A stretch of 64,000 nt of DNA from Sinohyriopsis cumingii (lineage: Eukaryota > Mollusca > Bivalvia > Unionida > Unionidae): assembly GCA_028554795.2 (NCBI GenBank), contig JAPYKE020000267.1:124001-188000 (forward strand), read 5' to 3'. Shown here in pieces: positions 1-14,143 of this stretch. Numbering within the stretch: position 1 is the stretch's first letter; each line of letters opens with the position of its first letter. A program made the translations under genes and the position numbers. The notes under the pieces are model-generated. The model did no database searches. It saw nothing but the letters and a program-made list of their open reading frames with translations, and was not told the DNA's origin.

Positions 1-384
1 TATTGGACCAAAAGTAAAAATCGTGACTGAAGCATTAAATTCAACGTAACACATATCTATTTACACTGTGATTCTGTAACATAATGTTAATGACCATAGG
101 TTGAGTAGTTTGCGAGACTAGGACCAACTTGTGAAACAGTGTAATTAGATTCAATACGGTCCGTCCAGAGAGAAACTTCGAATATGATAGGACTAAGATA
201 TACAAACGAAACAAGTAAAACTTCATGGTGAGTTATACATAGTTCCACTATATTCGAACGGCCAATTCATTAGCAGTGTCTATCACCATATTTGACGAAG
301 ATGTTGATGAAGATTGAAGCACGTTAAATACGCCACATATATCTTCAATAAGTGCCCAGGTAGATGCACCACTGCATAAAGTTT

Positions 385-1164
385 CGAGACCTTAAACTTA
401 AAGAATGTAAGAAACATGGCAAACATAAATATGGTAAATATAATCTATGTTGCTTTCGATGTTGGCAAGCCTTGGTATCAGTTGATATGAAACTTGATGG
501 GCGTGTAAATGTAAGACAGAGGGAAAACAACTACGTAAAGGCGGCAATGCTCATTTAACTTTTAAAAAAAAATCAAATCAAGCTTAAAATACTATATAGA
601 TAAAACTTCCTTATTCCGAGCCAATTACACAACAAATGACAAGACGAGACGGGAAGAAAATAGTGTGTTTCTCTAGCATTTATGTGCGTGTCGTTATTGC
701 ATAACTTATATTATCTATATGCTAATTTTGAGAGAAAACATGACCGATAAGCATTGTTAGTATCTGGAAAAGAGAAGCATCTGCAAGCTGAACCTTAACA
801 TTGTGATCTTGTCAACTCATCTTACTAGTTACTTATCAACATGATAATCTCCTATCTGAGAGTGAAACAAGACGGACTTTGTTTGGCAAATAGATGGATT
901 TTACATTATTATCTTCTCTTTGCGTCGTATACGTTACTTCCGAAAATTAGTATCTCCTCTGTTTCATCAGTGTTCAGCTCACATCATTGAAACCAAATAT
1001 CACATGTTTCTGTTGTAATATTCTTACAGTTACAAAACAAAAAGGAACAATTATTCAAAAATGCTTGCTACGGCGTTTCAAACATGCCATATTATCTAGG
1101 TGGTTTCTTTCATATCTTGTTTTGTAATTTTAATTCAAACTTCAATAATAATAATAAAAATAAC

Positions 1165-1196
<32 letters not shown>

Positions 1197-2035
1197 CAAA
1201 ACTTATAAATGGTATCAATAATAATAGCAATATTAGTACGAAAGTAATACTAACTCTTTAAAGATATTGACTTAATTAGTTTGACCATGGATCTTTAGCA
1301 CAATAAAGGTATATTATTCGCGAAGAAGATTCCACGCACAACCTTAAACTTGAAGAATGTGCGCAATATGGAAAACCTACAATACGTTGTTTTTAATTTT
1401 AGGAAGAACGGAGATTTCATGGGATTGTAATGTGTGAGAGTAATAAATGTATAAATGTAAGAAAGAGGCATTAATAACCAGCTATATATCGGCGGTCATA
1501 GTACTTTAGCTTAAAGGTATAAAAATAAGCTTTTACTACCATATATATAAATATTCATTATTGCAAGGCACGTACATGAAAAAATATGAGATCTGACGGA
1601 AATAAAAAAGGTTTTATCTATCATTCATGTGTACGTCGTTATTGTTTTATGTTAAGTAACCTTGGTGCGATCTATGAAGATACAGTCTGAAAAATAAACC
1701 ACACGGACGTGACATTATCTACACAATATTATCTGCTCAACTCATCGTTAGTGATATATCTTAAAAAGATTATCTCCTCTCTTTCATCTGAGCTTCATGC
1801 CGTTGAAATCTAATATCACCTAGTCTCATCGTATTTGTCTTACTGTGTCAAAACAGAAGATAAAAACAATTATTAGCAAATGCTTGTCCAGCTTGTCGTA
1901 ACGTCACCGTTATTTTTTTTTTATTAGCCAGGTGTTTTTGCTATATATTTTTTGGTTAAACTTTATTATTGTTAATACTACTACTAATAATAATACTAAT
2001 ACTAAAAATAACAATGATCCAATAATAATAATCAC
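385..2035. repeat. Diverged direct duplication, two units of about 0.8-0.9 kb
   Basis: Unit 1 (about 385-1200) and unit 2 (about 1335-2035) share the same order of landmarks. These are a stretch reading aaacttgaagaatgt(g/a), a tail with ATGTAAGA(A/C)AGAG, a GTCGTTATTG segment (691 and 1635), a TCTCCTCT-TTTCATC segment (952 and 1772), an AAATGCTTG(C/T) segment near 1058 and 1878, and a terminal (AAT)n-rich tract (1145-1199 and 1975-2034). Units are strongly diverged with indels. I see no coding potential that survives in both. It may be an old tandem duplication or two copies of one unclassified transposon. Confidence 0.55.
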
Positions 2036-2039
2036 ATTT

Positions 2040-5000
2040 TGAAGAGAGTTCCAACGTAAACAAAAGTAGTGTCCTGTATAAAGAAAAAACATGCATCTGT
2101 ATATGTCGAAGAATATTGTCCTATTCACCATATGCGTGAGGCCGGCTTTTACATTATTGGCAAGAAACAACGTGGAAGTCTCTTCGAGGATATGTGAACA
2201 GAAAGACATACGGTGTACATTTGAATGATCAACTAATTTACTCTTCTAGAGGAAGTTTCTTGACAACTATATATTTTGATTGATTCGTTAATTGCAGATT
2301 TGATTTTGCTTGGCAGTGAAGGGTCTGATATTGGGAAACTGCTCCATGCTTTCTCTGCCGCAATGCTAGTGTAAATATTTTGTTGACAATACACTAATTT
2401 CAGCAGGTTTTTCTCAAGTAATCATTATAATTGACTGGTACTATCCTAAGGTTTTATGCACATTCAACTTTCATATTTTGATCATAAGATTAAAGATGTT
2501 TAAATATGAACATAAATTATGTCAGGACATATTTTGGGAAAAATTTCATACTCAATTAAACATTTTAATGATGCAATAAATGAGCAGTGTGGTTTACAAT
2601 ATATCTTTAGTGAGTGTGCTTCTAGTGCCTCATTTGAATTAATGTTGACTACGTGTAATTTGTTCTCTTGACAATAAACAAACAAATGATTGAAATTGTG
2701 AGTGAGAAAGATAACGTGTTTAATTTCGGGATTTTAGAATGTTCCTATCACTTTTTCGTATCGCCCTGAAGAAAAACTGTCTTCGACTCCCCAGAGTCAT
2801 TTTGGCTAAAAAATTGTTCTTACAGTCAAGATAGATATATTCTGTAATTTTTTTGTCAATAGGTATAAAGCTAATTGCATACTATAAACTTGTTACAGGA
2901 ACTAATTTAAAAATATGCCTTATCGAACGTTGACACACAATTGCGAGCTATACATTAAATACGTTTTTGTAAAAATAACACCGGTTCCTCTTCTTCAATT
3001 AATTGATAGGTTACGATGTTTGTGAACACAATAATGAAGAATACGGATGAAAAGTATCACTAAATTGGTTTATATTGTTTACCTTAGAACACTGTCTTAT
3101 GGAATATGTTTACACAGTAACTGTATATATGAAATGTATTGTACATATGACATGAGTAATGAAAGTTACCAACAGTAACATGTTTGCTTAATGAGAATGT
3201 TGTATCAGGGAGTTTAATTGAAATGAGATGTGTATGTTAAATTGCATGATATGTCCAAATGATGTCAATGTAACTTGATAAATACATTTATAAAAACATT
3301 CATCATGTGTTGTTTGTGTAAATTACTAACTTGAAACAAGCTGCTGTAAAAATTAAATAAAATGACCACAAGGTATGTTAGCCAGAAAAAGGATGAATAC
3401 TTAGTGCGAATAAGAGGTGCAGAAAACAGCTTCATGTTGCTGTATAACATAACAACTCTGTAGAGTCAGAATGGAATATAACTATCACCATAACAGCAGC
3501 TTCAAGGTAGGTTTCTGACAAAAAGGTAGCCTGTACATACAGGAGAATATATCCAGATACATAGGAATTTGGATTTAAGATATATGGACTTTAGATTCAT
3601 CTAACTATGCCCTGACTCGAAAAAATGAAAAATACAAACCTTATATTTATATATTTTTTACCAATATTTACTGCTTTAATCTGTATGTATATCTGTAGAT
3701 AAGCTGCTTATATCTTTTGCGTTGGGAGAACTTCAAGTTATTTCAAATTTGTTGTTCCAGGTCTAGGTTTTCAATTAATGGAAGCAAAGTCTGATTGCTT
3801 TCTTTCATATTTTAGAAATGGCATAACTCATTTTAAGACGTTGTACAAGAAAGTGAGTCTTCGTTATAATATTGTTTTCAATTTGCTTTATTTTTTATAA
3901 CATAAGCTTGCTTTTAAATAGATAGGATATCAATTGAATAATCATACAATTAGTTCGTATCTTATGATTCGCCAATTATTAGAGTGAATTGATTTCGTGG
4001 AAGACATGACATTTAATCTGCAAATCGAATATTTATATGGGTGTCTGGAACTATTAAAATTTATGTTCCTTTACCTTTTTCGAGAGGTCACATATACCCG
4101 TCCTGAAAAGTCGATAAGTGAATAAAGTGCCTTTTCTTACTGACATATTTGAACACACAGTGAATAGTGATAGACGATTTACATGTGTAATCTTCCATTT
4201 AGACATATTTTATCTTTATCAAGAACTGTTCCAATAATTATTAAAATTTGATATTTTTCGTTGTATTGAAATAAATGCAATTTCAGTTTTGAAAGTGTCG
4301 AGTATAATAACATCAACCTCGTAACATCTGCACACATAGTTTTTTGCAGCGAGTTCATAAAATTATACTTTACAAACTCAACAAGTACTAAATAGACAGA
4401 GGAAAATAGATTAAATTACCAAGGTAATGTTGGTATTCAATTTACCTTAATTGTACATATGAACCGCTTCTGCAAATTCCTTGCATGGATCTTTTTTAAA
4501 ATAAATAATAGATCTACAACTTTCAATGTGTTCCTCTTCGATTTAAAACAAAATGTTAATTAAATATATTAAAGATAAATATAGGAGCTTTATGATTTTC
4601 AAAATATGTACCAGGATATATTTTTATAGTCCAGTCAAGAAGTCCATTTTATGACGTGAAGAGTGCCCCATTTTCATAACAAATGGGATCCGGTGATGGT
4701 TTGGTAAACTATGCATGGAATTCAAGTCATAATATATGCTTGTCTCAGGTACTAATTGTCATGTCTTCAAATGGTTTCCTATTCAGTTTGGGTTGTTTAC
4801 TATTTTACATGTCGTGACTGATATGAAATTAAGAATTCTGGAATTGTCGGAAGGTTGCAAAGATAGCGGATTTAAAACAAGCCGAGAAATAACAATGTAA
4901 TGTAATCAGTAATAATGTGGATATTATAATGATTATTTTCTTTCGATGGTATTTGAAGAGAAACGTCATATATTATGATGATCTTGTTGTTATTAAACAT

Positions 5001-8000
5001 GAGCATATAATACAGTTTCCAACAAGGACACAGGCTTATACTAATTCATTAGATTTGTAAGATCGAACCCACTAGTACATATAATTGTAAGATTTTTCTT
5101 TCATTAAAAGCAAAATCACCCAGATAACAAAAAAACAAATATTTTAGGCTCCATGACACGAAATGTTCCTTCTTCTGTTCTACAGCCGATTGCCAGATAA
5201 TAAAAAGTCGGTATCTTTATATATATAATGTTGCTCGGATATGTTTTACAAAAAATCACTTAATTTAGACTATAACGACCTTAATTTCTTTTCGTCTTTT
5301 CTCCTTTATCGTAGTAAATACCTAGTTTGTTTGTTATAGCTTAGTGCCTCTTTCTTCTTACATTTCTAAAGCAAACTAATTTGATACAAACGGGTGTGTA
5401 AATGAAATACCAGATGATGTAAATATCACACTTAAATGCTATGAATTATATTTGTATGGCTTAAGGTGATTAAGGACGTTTCTCCATTCTCAAACCTGTA
5501 ATTATCTCAATCGAAGCAAAGTTGGAATAATTAAAATTTAGCTTGAGTAAATCGTCCTCTTTTACATATGTTATGCGCGGGGACTGTACATTTTATTTGG
5601 ACTGACGAATCATTAGTTTTCAAAGGTACACTTACAAAAGGTATGAATATATGTGACTTGTATAAATCGTTATTCCTAGACGTGTTTCTGTATTACAAAA
5701 TCAGAAGGCATTTACAATAATTCGATGGGTCTGTGATGTTCATGTTATGCAATTGTGTAGAAATCATTGTCTATCTATGCTTCAAGGCATTTTACTGTTT
5801 CGGCCCATAATATAATTATATTTTCCTCATTCAAAGTACAAGCCATCCACACAGTTTGGCTACTGTATCGTAGCGTACAAAAGTTATTGTGCAGGATCCA
5901 CTTTTGTCTTTCGTTCACGGTGGCATTTCCTTTTTGAGCCCCATATTGATTACAGGTAGCCTATCGGACGGTCTACCGACATACGGTTAAAACGATTCAA
6001 TATCAGAGTCCATAAACACAAATGTTAAGTGTTGTGCAAACGCAGTCCACCGTGTTTACTAACCGCTATTGAATTATGTATATGCTGTGCCTTTATTAAG
6101 CCTCTACACAAAGGAAACCTTAAGGCTTGTTTAACTTTACTAGATGCAAATGTTGTGCAGTTTGTATATTTGTATATATGGTCATATTATTTACTCTATA
6201 AGTTCCCCTATATTAAATTTTCTTTGATGTTTGATTGTGTAGATAGAGGCTAATTGTCATAAGTGTACTCGCTTCTAATCTAAAGCCGTTATGTGCTTGC
6301 AAGAAAGAAATATTCTTAAAGAATATGTTAGTTTACTTGATTCCAACAGTTGTAGAAATTATACGGTTTGACAAAGTTGTCCACTAACACAATTAACACG
6401 AATAACATATACCGTTCTAGGTGTACGCTTTTACGGTGATTGTTTGTTTCTCTAACCAATTGCTATAATTCGACTTGACATGTCGTTTTGACAGATCTAA
6501 CATTATTCATTGTTCTGGTGTTCCTATTTTGAAAGGGCGCTGAATATCCAGAATTAAATTTATTGCCAACGAGGCTTTATGCGAAAGACAATTAACCAAA
6601 TATCACGTCGTCCTTGTATCTGCAACCGCGCAAGCGACATGTCAACGTCATCAACTGTATTAAAAGAATGTAACCCGACTATCTGTAAGTAGCGCTTACA
6701 TGATCCAAAAATGGTACCTACATTTGTTTTAAATTAACCTATCTGAAAAACCTAAACACTGTTCTTCATCAATTAGTAACAATGCTTCCATGCTATTTTC
6801 CGCTTTCTTTCCTTGCTTCTTTACTCCAGGAAACTTATTACATGTCATTTCGGGTATTCTTACTGTTCTATATCAAAAGCTTTCTGGCAGTTCAACATAG
6901 TACAATTATAATATTAGATTGTATTGTTTTGGTATCTGATATAAAAATCGGTACCATCTTGTGTGTTTATATTAAATTCCTTACTTAAAACTATACAAGT
7001 GTTTTGTGTATTTAATTTACATTCTTGTTTGGTCTGATCGTTTCTTAATTCACTTTATCCAATATATTACAGTATTTTGCATTCGACCTTGTCCAAATTC
7101 AAACAATTGTTAGCTTTTGACCACACATTATAATGTAGTTTTATTTTGGAACCCTGTAATACATTTTTAATATTTCATTAGAAGCGTTTTCAATGATAAA
7201 AATATTATCCAGGTCGGAGTCAATGACATTATGTTTATCAGGATTTTGTAATACTTTTAATAACAAATTTTATAATGGAACATTAAACCAAAACTGGCAT
7301 TGTATTCTCTTAAAATTACAATGGTGACCTAGGTCGGTTAGAATGTTTATAATCTTGTTAAATTGAGAAATTATTCTTTCTTGGTTTGACATTTTTATTC
7401 AAAATCTGTCTCATTGTTGGCTGTACTATTTCAATTTGGTGATGGTATGAACTGAAGTTATTATTCACGGGAAATACAAAGTGCCTTTAAATAATATTAT
7501 TGGACAGAAACCAATTATTTTAGAATTAGAACGAATTGAAACAAGGACATCCTCTATTATATTATTGTGATTATTTGGAATACTGTTAGCACACCATTAT
7601 ACTTTCGGTCACTGTGCTGATATTGTATTAAAGACTGATGCACATCAACCCCTACAGTGCTTTTAACAAAAATTTATCTTGCAATTTATTCATTATAGCT
7701 GGTGACCTATCTTTATGAATTGTCTGGGATTTATTTACATTAAGGGCGGTTTGCTTTTTCATATCTTTATAGTTAAAAAATAAAAATTAGTGAGACTTGA
7801 TGGTTTTCGGTCTTTTACATTAGTTTAAGACCATAGAGTCATAAAAACAATTAAAACACGAGTTCACAAAAGTTGAAGTTCCTTTCGGATGTCTTATTTC
7901 AAGCTGCAATTATTCTCGTTACAGTTCTGTAGAGGCACGTTAGGTTTCTTTTTATTTTACTAAACCCTATGACATAATAGCGTCTGGTTGGTGTATACCT

Positions 8001-8040
8001 TGACATTGTTTGGACCGTATAGCTACGTGTTCGAAATTTC
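2040..8040. other. Gene-poor AT-rich stretch, nothing recognisable
   Basis: Only short, non-conserved open frames occur on either strand. I see no tRNA, no transposase or reverse transcriptase motif, and no long tandem array. Exons of split host genes too short to recognise could be present. Confidence 0.4.
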
Positions 8041-8076
8041 TTTTCTTTTTCATCTATCCTCAAGGAAATTATTGGC

Positions 8077-8267
8077 TATAAATGTCATACGTTGGTCTCT
8101 ACCTGGGTGTGGTCTCGCAGTATATGACTGGGCAGAAGATTATGTACACGCCCATTAAGGAAGTAAAGTATCTATATAAGTCTGATACAGACCAATTGGC
8201 ACAAAGCCGTCTGCTGCTTAGGAGAGATAATCTGTTCCGTGACACTGCAAACGTACTCTTTTTCAAG
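8077..8267 (+). promoter_or_regulatory. Candidate TATA promoter and 5' non-coding exon of the secreted-peptide gene
   Basis: A TATAAA lies at 8077-8082 and a second TATA-like box (CTATATAAG) at about 8171-8179. Downstream, a good splice donor (TTCAAG|GTGAGA) falls at 8267/8268. The first coding exon at 9651 opens directly with ATG after a splice acceptor, so an upstream non-coding exon is expected and this is the best candidate. The link across a 1.4-kb intron is inference. Transcript evidence would settle it. Confidence 0.35.
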
Positions 8268-8706
8268 GTGAGAAAAATCTACTCTTTCTCTTACATGACT
8301 ATACCTTCAACATATTTAATATCTAAAAATTCCATTTCCAAGCAGTTATTCTCAAACTACAAATGTTTCAATTTTCAATCAAACATTTTATACCTCAACA
8401 AGTTTTTCACCAAATGCATTACTAATATTTCACTCTAATATTTATAGAGTAAAGAATCATGTATCTTATTTAATTCCTTTGTTGAGTTTGATTTCCCTTA
8501 TTATACACAATTATCGAAATCGACACATGAAGCTCAATAAATTAGTGAAGGCCGTATTTTAGCGTGTGCAGCACATCTCGAAATGCATACAGGGTTTGAC
8601 TAGTATAGCCATAGGATCATCCGCAGGACAGCCAAGTTGTATGCAAACGCATTATATTTTTCATTTACACATGCAAGAGGAACATGATGCAATGATATCT
8701 TATGTT

Positions 8707-8708
<2 letters not shown>

Positions 8709-8748
<40 letters not shown>
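8709..8748. repeat. (TA)20 microsatellite
   Basis: Uninterrupted TA dinucleotides, one of several TA arrays in the window. Confidence 0.97.
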
Positions 8749-8751
<3 letters not shown>

Positions 8752-8835
8752 AACATAACAATTCGATTTTCTTCCCCGATTCGCTCAAATTGTAAAGAAA
8801 TTTATTATTGTCAGTCGTTTGATTTCTTTACTGTA

Positions 8836-8898
8836 TTAAAACATATTTTCTTTTATTAAGACATATTTTCCTTTATTAAGACATATTTTCCTTTATTT
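8836..8898. repeat. Three-copy 21-22-bp tandem repeat
   Basis: The motif aagacatattttcctttatt recurs three times, the first copy beginning aaaacatattttctttta. It lies in the putative first intron of the secreted-peptide gene. Confidence 0.8.
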
Positions 8899-9650
8899 GA
8901 TAAAATTTCATCGTTTATATATGTATTAAATCGTTTTTATTCCCTGAGTATTATTGAAATAAAATATTAGTTTATTGCAAAATGGAAAATATGATTTTAC
9001 GAAGCATACAACTCCCTTTCGACGTTAAGGATGATCCCATTGAATTGTTAAGTTACTGATAATTTACATGCGCTATTTATATATGAGAACTCGAACATCG
9101 CATGATATAATATAAGCGATATTGGTTTCATCAGCTACTTTTATTCTACACAATTCGTACAACATTTCTTCACTATCCTATTGTTTAGAAACCGCCAAGG
9201 CTGCTTTAGAAACTGTATGATACAAATGTTGCTGCGTTAACATTTATACTTTAACATTTGTATTTTTGTTAATTTAAGGATGAAGCACAATTTAATCACT
9301 TCACTCCACTTGTTTATGTTTGAAAATATAGTGGGATAACAACTCTCTTAATGTAATCTTGGTGTTTAATATTTTCTAGTCTGAAGTGAAACGTTGAACG
9401 AGAAAAGATCAATGAATTATAACTCCGCTTAACTTATTGTAAACATAATTGAAAGATTATAATGAGTTGTATATTGCTCTATTGATAATGGGAATAAAAC
9501 TCTGGCAGTGTGAGGAAATACAAATTAATTCAAACAAATCAAATTAACGTCCTCAAGGTATAACCTGACCATTCGTTTAATTGTCTAACCATCTATATGT
9601 TGTTTTCTTATCTAAGTAATGTATGACATAATTATATATTTTCATCGCAG

Positions 9651-10105
9651 ATGACACGTGACATAGTTTTCGTCTCTATCGTTCTCTTTGCCATCCTGCT
9701 GCCATTGGTTATGTGTGGCACAATAGGTAGTAAAACAGATGTCCAGAATGACATCGACGGGAAGATCGACGAGATGAACCAACTCATGAAGGAAATGATT
9801 GAGGTATGAAAAGCACACAAGCAGTTTGCATTAACTTCGATCATCACAATCACATTAGGTTGAACTAATTGTTTTATCATCGTTGTAGAACGTTTGTCGT
9901 ATTAAAACAAAAAAACATGAATACTTTCACAAATAGAGAATATCGCGTAATGCTTATATTGCGTCATGACATGGCACAGCAGAATATACATCACCGTTAG
10001 TAGACTAACGGTCTCAGCAGCAATTGCAAAAGCAATAGTACATTGCGTCATTGATAATCTTAGTTTTTCGATCGGGAACCATCATCAGTAGTAGCAGTAG
10101 CAATC

Positions 10106-10166
<61 letters not shown>

Positions 10167-11584
10167 TTTCATTTTTAAACTTTGTGTTTCTCATAGCCAT
10201 GTGATTAAGCTGCCATTCTACTGTAATTTGCAGGAAGTTCCTTATGCACAAAAAAGAGACCTACAAGCTGAAAAGAAGTTTGCCGAAGAGTGTAAGATTT
10301 TCTTTACTTATATTTTAATGTTTCGCGTATTTCCAATGATAAAATTTATGTTAAATAAACATGCTCTATTTACTTTCATGGTGCTGAACTATTTTACGTT
10401 GAAGAATAAAAAATGCATGTTCAACAATTATGATAATAACGTTATGCATATAAAGATATATCGGACAGGTCATAACAAACATGATAATTTTGCAAAAAAT
10501 AATTGTATCCAATTTATCATAGTAATTGTTAATTCTTTGAGACTAACAATAGCGACAATCTAGAGGATATGTATTTTTTGTATGTGTCGCTTATATTTTC
10601 CCTGTTTTATATACATACATACACCAATGCACCATACATGCATACATGCATTCCTAAGTATCTAATTAAATACTATTTGCATCGATTCAAGCAAGAACAG
10701 ATGCACATCGACACATGTAAATATATACAAAAAGAGATACATACATACATACATACATACATACATACATACATACATTCATTCATTCTTATATTCAGGG
10801 AAACCTGCATGCAGGCATGCATACATATATACATAGAATACGTACATACATTTATGCGCACATACCCACATTCATACACATGTAGGTATGGATACGTGAG
10901 TATATTCTTGCATACATACATACAAACGTTCATTCAGACATGCATACATACATACACACTTACTTACATAAATACATACATACAGACATATATTCATATA
11001 TACATACATACATACATACATACATACATACATACATACATACATACGGAAACACACACACATAAATACATGCATACATACCCACATACATATATATATG
11101 CATCCATTCATACATATAATACACAAGTTCCAGCAATTGGTTTTTATTTTTATTTTGCTTGTCAGTATTGAAATTGAAATTTCAATTATGAACGCTTCCT
11201 TGTTGGACAGGTTTTGTCTAAATCTTCATTTGATATTGCTATCCAGAAAGAACAGTCTGTTTCGTTTTCCATTTAATTTTGTCTTTGTAATTATTATAAT
11301 ATGTGTCTTCTCCCTAATTTTCAAATGCACCTGGAGGAGAATGGCAGGTTCCTATGCTGTGCTGAATACTCAGTATTTTTCTGGTATCTTTGTTTCTTAA
11401 CGTATAAGGCTGAAAATAGTATAGGACAATATTATAGATATCTGTTTAAGAATTGATTTGGCATGGATCAGAGTAATTGGACAATACTAATGTTTAGTAA
11501 TTATGTATAATTAAGTATATTTTTATTGCAGTCGCAGATGTCAAGAAAGAACTAGAGAAGGAAGGAAAGTGGTGGTTTGGGTGA
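9651..11584 (+). CDS. Split host gene for a small secreted peptide precursor (87 residues, three coding exons)
   Basis: Exon A (9651-9803) starts with ATG immediately after an acceptor (ttttcatcgcag) and ends at GAG|GTATGA. Exon B (10234-10291) follows aatttgcag and ends at GAGT|GTAAGA. Exon C (11532-11584) follows ttttattgcag and ends in TGA at 11582-11584. Phases agree (0, then 1). Residues 5-22 form a hydrophobic signal peptide ending VMCG. An acidic/Lys-rich spacer follows, with a dibasic Lys58-Arg59 site, then a 28-residue Cys-free amphipathic segment ending Lys-Trp-Trp-Phe-Gly. The terminal Gly is typical of an amidation donor. This signal/pro/mature exon layout fits a neuropeptide, antimicrobial or venom-type linear peptide. 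I do not recognise the family. Introns contain (TA)n and (ATAC)n arrays. The gene model is read from splice signals and frame only. Confidence 0.6.
10110..10165. repeat. (AT)28 microsatellite
   Basis: Pure AT dinucleotide tract, 68 bp upstream of coding exon B of the secreted-peptide gene. Confidence 0.97.
10610..11120. repeat. (ATAC)n tetranucleotide array, interrupted
   Basis: The longest pure runs are about 10737-10778 and 11002-11046, with degenerate CATACATA between. The long reading frames across this stretch, rich in His-Thr-Tyr-Ile or Met-Tyr-Val-Cys, are a by-product of the repeat and are not genes. Confidence 0.93.
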
Positions 11585-12332
11585 ATTAGAGGTAGACAGT
11601 GACCGGTATGTTCATTTCCTGCAAGATCATCGAGACATATGATTTCCTGTTTCAATAATGAATATATCCGCAATGCATATATAATGATATGTCAATTATG
11701 AAGATTACAATGTAATACAAACCTGCATCAAATAATCACTTTTTCTTTTATTTGTCATCGACTTTCAAATGTATGTACGCCCTCAAATACATTTCTGATA
11801 AAACTAGAGTGTATACACTAGCTCAGTCAAGGCTAATTGTGGTATGTCTGCTTCATAGACTGAAAAGAATGTCGATGGTCACACTTGTTATATCGCTTGA
11901 TGGTATACTCGTTTTCAAACAGACGAGTTCTGAGCATTTTGGTATTGCCTAAAATAGTGCCAAATATTTGAAAAATATATTGGCAGTATCAATTCAAAGG
12001 CGGCAGTTATATGTAATTTTAACAGAGGACAAAGCTGGAAACATTAAAGATTCATGTATAAATAAGTAAGATAAACTCTACGTATAAATGGTTTTGCCAT
12101 TGTCGGAGAAGGGTGATAATGTGTGGTCAAACATCTCCGACGAGCAATTAAATTGAACAGGCAGCATAAAACAGGATACAGCCAATGCTATGACTAGTCT
12201 CAAAAAAGTTACCCCGCAGGAAGTATTCTGTTAAGAGCTTTCTAGGCTATAGTTATCTGGTTGTAGGAGGCACTGAAAATTAATACATTGCTGTAAAATC
12301 AGAATTGGAAAAACTCCGCTGTATGTTAAAAC

Positions 12333-12690
<358 letters not shown>

Positions 12691-12699
12691 AATTAGATC

Positions 12700-14015
12700 T
12701 ATGACATTTATTATCTTTTTTGTGAGTTGATTATCAAGTCTCTGTTGCACACTTTTCTTAGTTTCACTTTTTGCGAACGGGTTCACCTGTCTTATAAATT
12801 CTTTTATAATTGGTTTAAAACATTTTATCTTTTTTCTTTTTAAATTGCTAATGAAATTAATGTTGTAACTGTTATGAGTATTTGCTCTTCACATAAGTAC
12901 CAGAAAAGAATTGAAGATCACAGACCATGTACAATTTAACAAATAATTTGTATCTCGAGAATATAATGTGACAACCAGACAATGAACTTAACGGTATTAA
13001 ATCCTCAAATAATCCGATAATTACAGTCACAAGTTCTAATAATTTAAAATCCTGGAAAAAAGTTCAAATTATATCTCTAAGAAATCTGTTATAGCTTTTA
13101 GGGTATTGACGTGTCAACATCATTTTGTTGAATCACAGTAATATACTTCAAGGTTTTAATTTAGAATAAATTTCAGAGGATATCTTTATTCAAGAATTTT
13201 ATCAGACCACTTTGTATATCCATGGAAAATAATCACTTGGATTAAATCATTTGAAGAAAAAGATTCCAGCCCCAGACTACTGGCCACAACATATAATAAA
13301 CAATTTGAAAGTGCTAGATGTTTGAACACGAATGACCAAGTTCTCACAGTTACAATAGGTATAGTTCTCTTCTTGTCCTTAGTTCACAATTAGCACCTTT
13401 TACAAATATTCCTAATTCAAAATAACCGTCTACAGTTATGTTGATGTTTACGATACAATGACATAGATTACGTATAATTCACTTAGGAAATTACAAAACG
13501 TTGACCCAAATAAACATTTATTTATTATATTAATAATGATCATGATATTAAGCCTATATACAGAGATAATTATTTACCGATGTATTAGTTGAATACACAA
13601 AATTAAGTAAAAGAGTCAATTAGGTGTATGCATGTGTATTAACTTGCAATGAAGAGTATTATCGTACACGCTTATTGTGACATATCAATATGAATTTCGT
13701 CGTAGTTGTGTTCCAAGGAAATATAATCGGCAAATTTAAAGGTTGAAGATAAGTACATTTAAGTGAAATATGACAATCATGGGTATCGTTGCTCGGACTT
13801 TGCTTGATTAGGAATGAGATGGGGGAGTTATGATGATTTAATGGGTCAGGCATGAATATTATTCAGCTATCATGGAATATCTTCCATATTGTTTTAGCTC
13901 TGCTGGGTATATATCAAATAAGCATACGGGATGATCTTTTGTCCGCCTAAAGGCTAGCACAAGTTTGATACTGCTACTCCTCCTAAACTTTTCGGAAGAT
14001 TACCGTGCAACTTTA
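12700..14015. other. Unassigned host sequence
   Basis: AT-rich and without recognisable coding, RNA or transposon signals on either strand. Confidence 0.4.
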
Positions 14016-14019
14016 CACA

Positions 14020-14136
14020 CATTATTCTCGTTGTCTTGATGGTCCTGAAGGTAAATGGTAGTGATGCGACATCCGTTACAGACATCTAAAAGATGTTTGT
14101 ATCACTATTTCTAATAAATAGTTGATCATATTGACA
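14020..14136. repeat. Left part of a degenerate 145-bp repeat unit interrupted by the virus-like element
   Basis: The segment with GTCTTGATGGTCCTGAAG, GCGACATCC and ATATTGACATGATG matches in order the consensus seen in the array to the right of the element, for example near 30612-30690. The unit resumes at 29100, so this is the left half of a broken repeat copy. Confidence 0.7.
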
Positions 14137-14143
14137 TGATGTG
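14137..14143. repeat. Left target-site duplication TGATGTG
   Basis: Identical to 29093-29099 on the other side of the terminal repeats. Polintons usually duplicate 6 bp. Seven matching bases may mean a 7-bp duplication or 6 bp plus a chance match. Confidence 0.85.

Noticed and set aside
10569..11171. Long open frames rich in His-Thr-Tyr-Ile or Cys-Met-Tyr-Val
   Set aside because: They are translations of (ATAC)n in several frames on both strands; repeats keep frames open.
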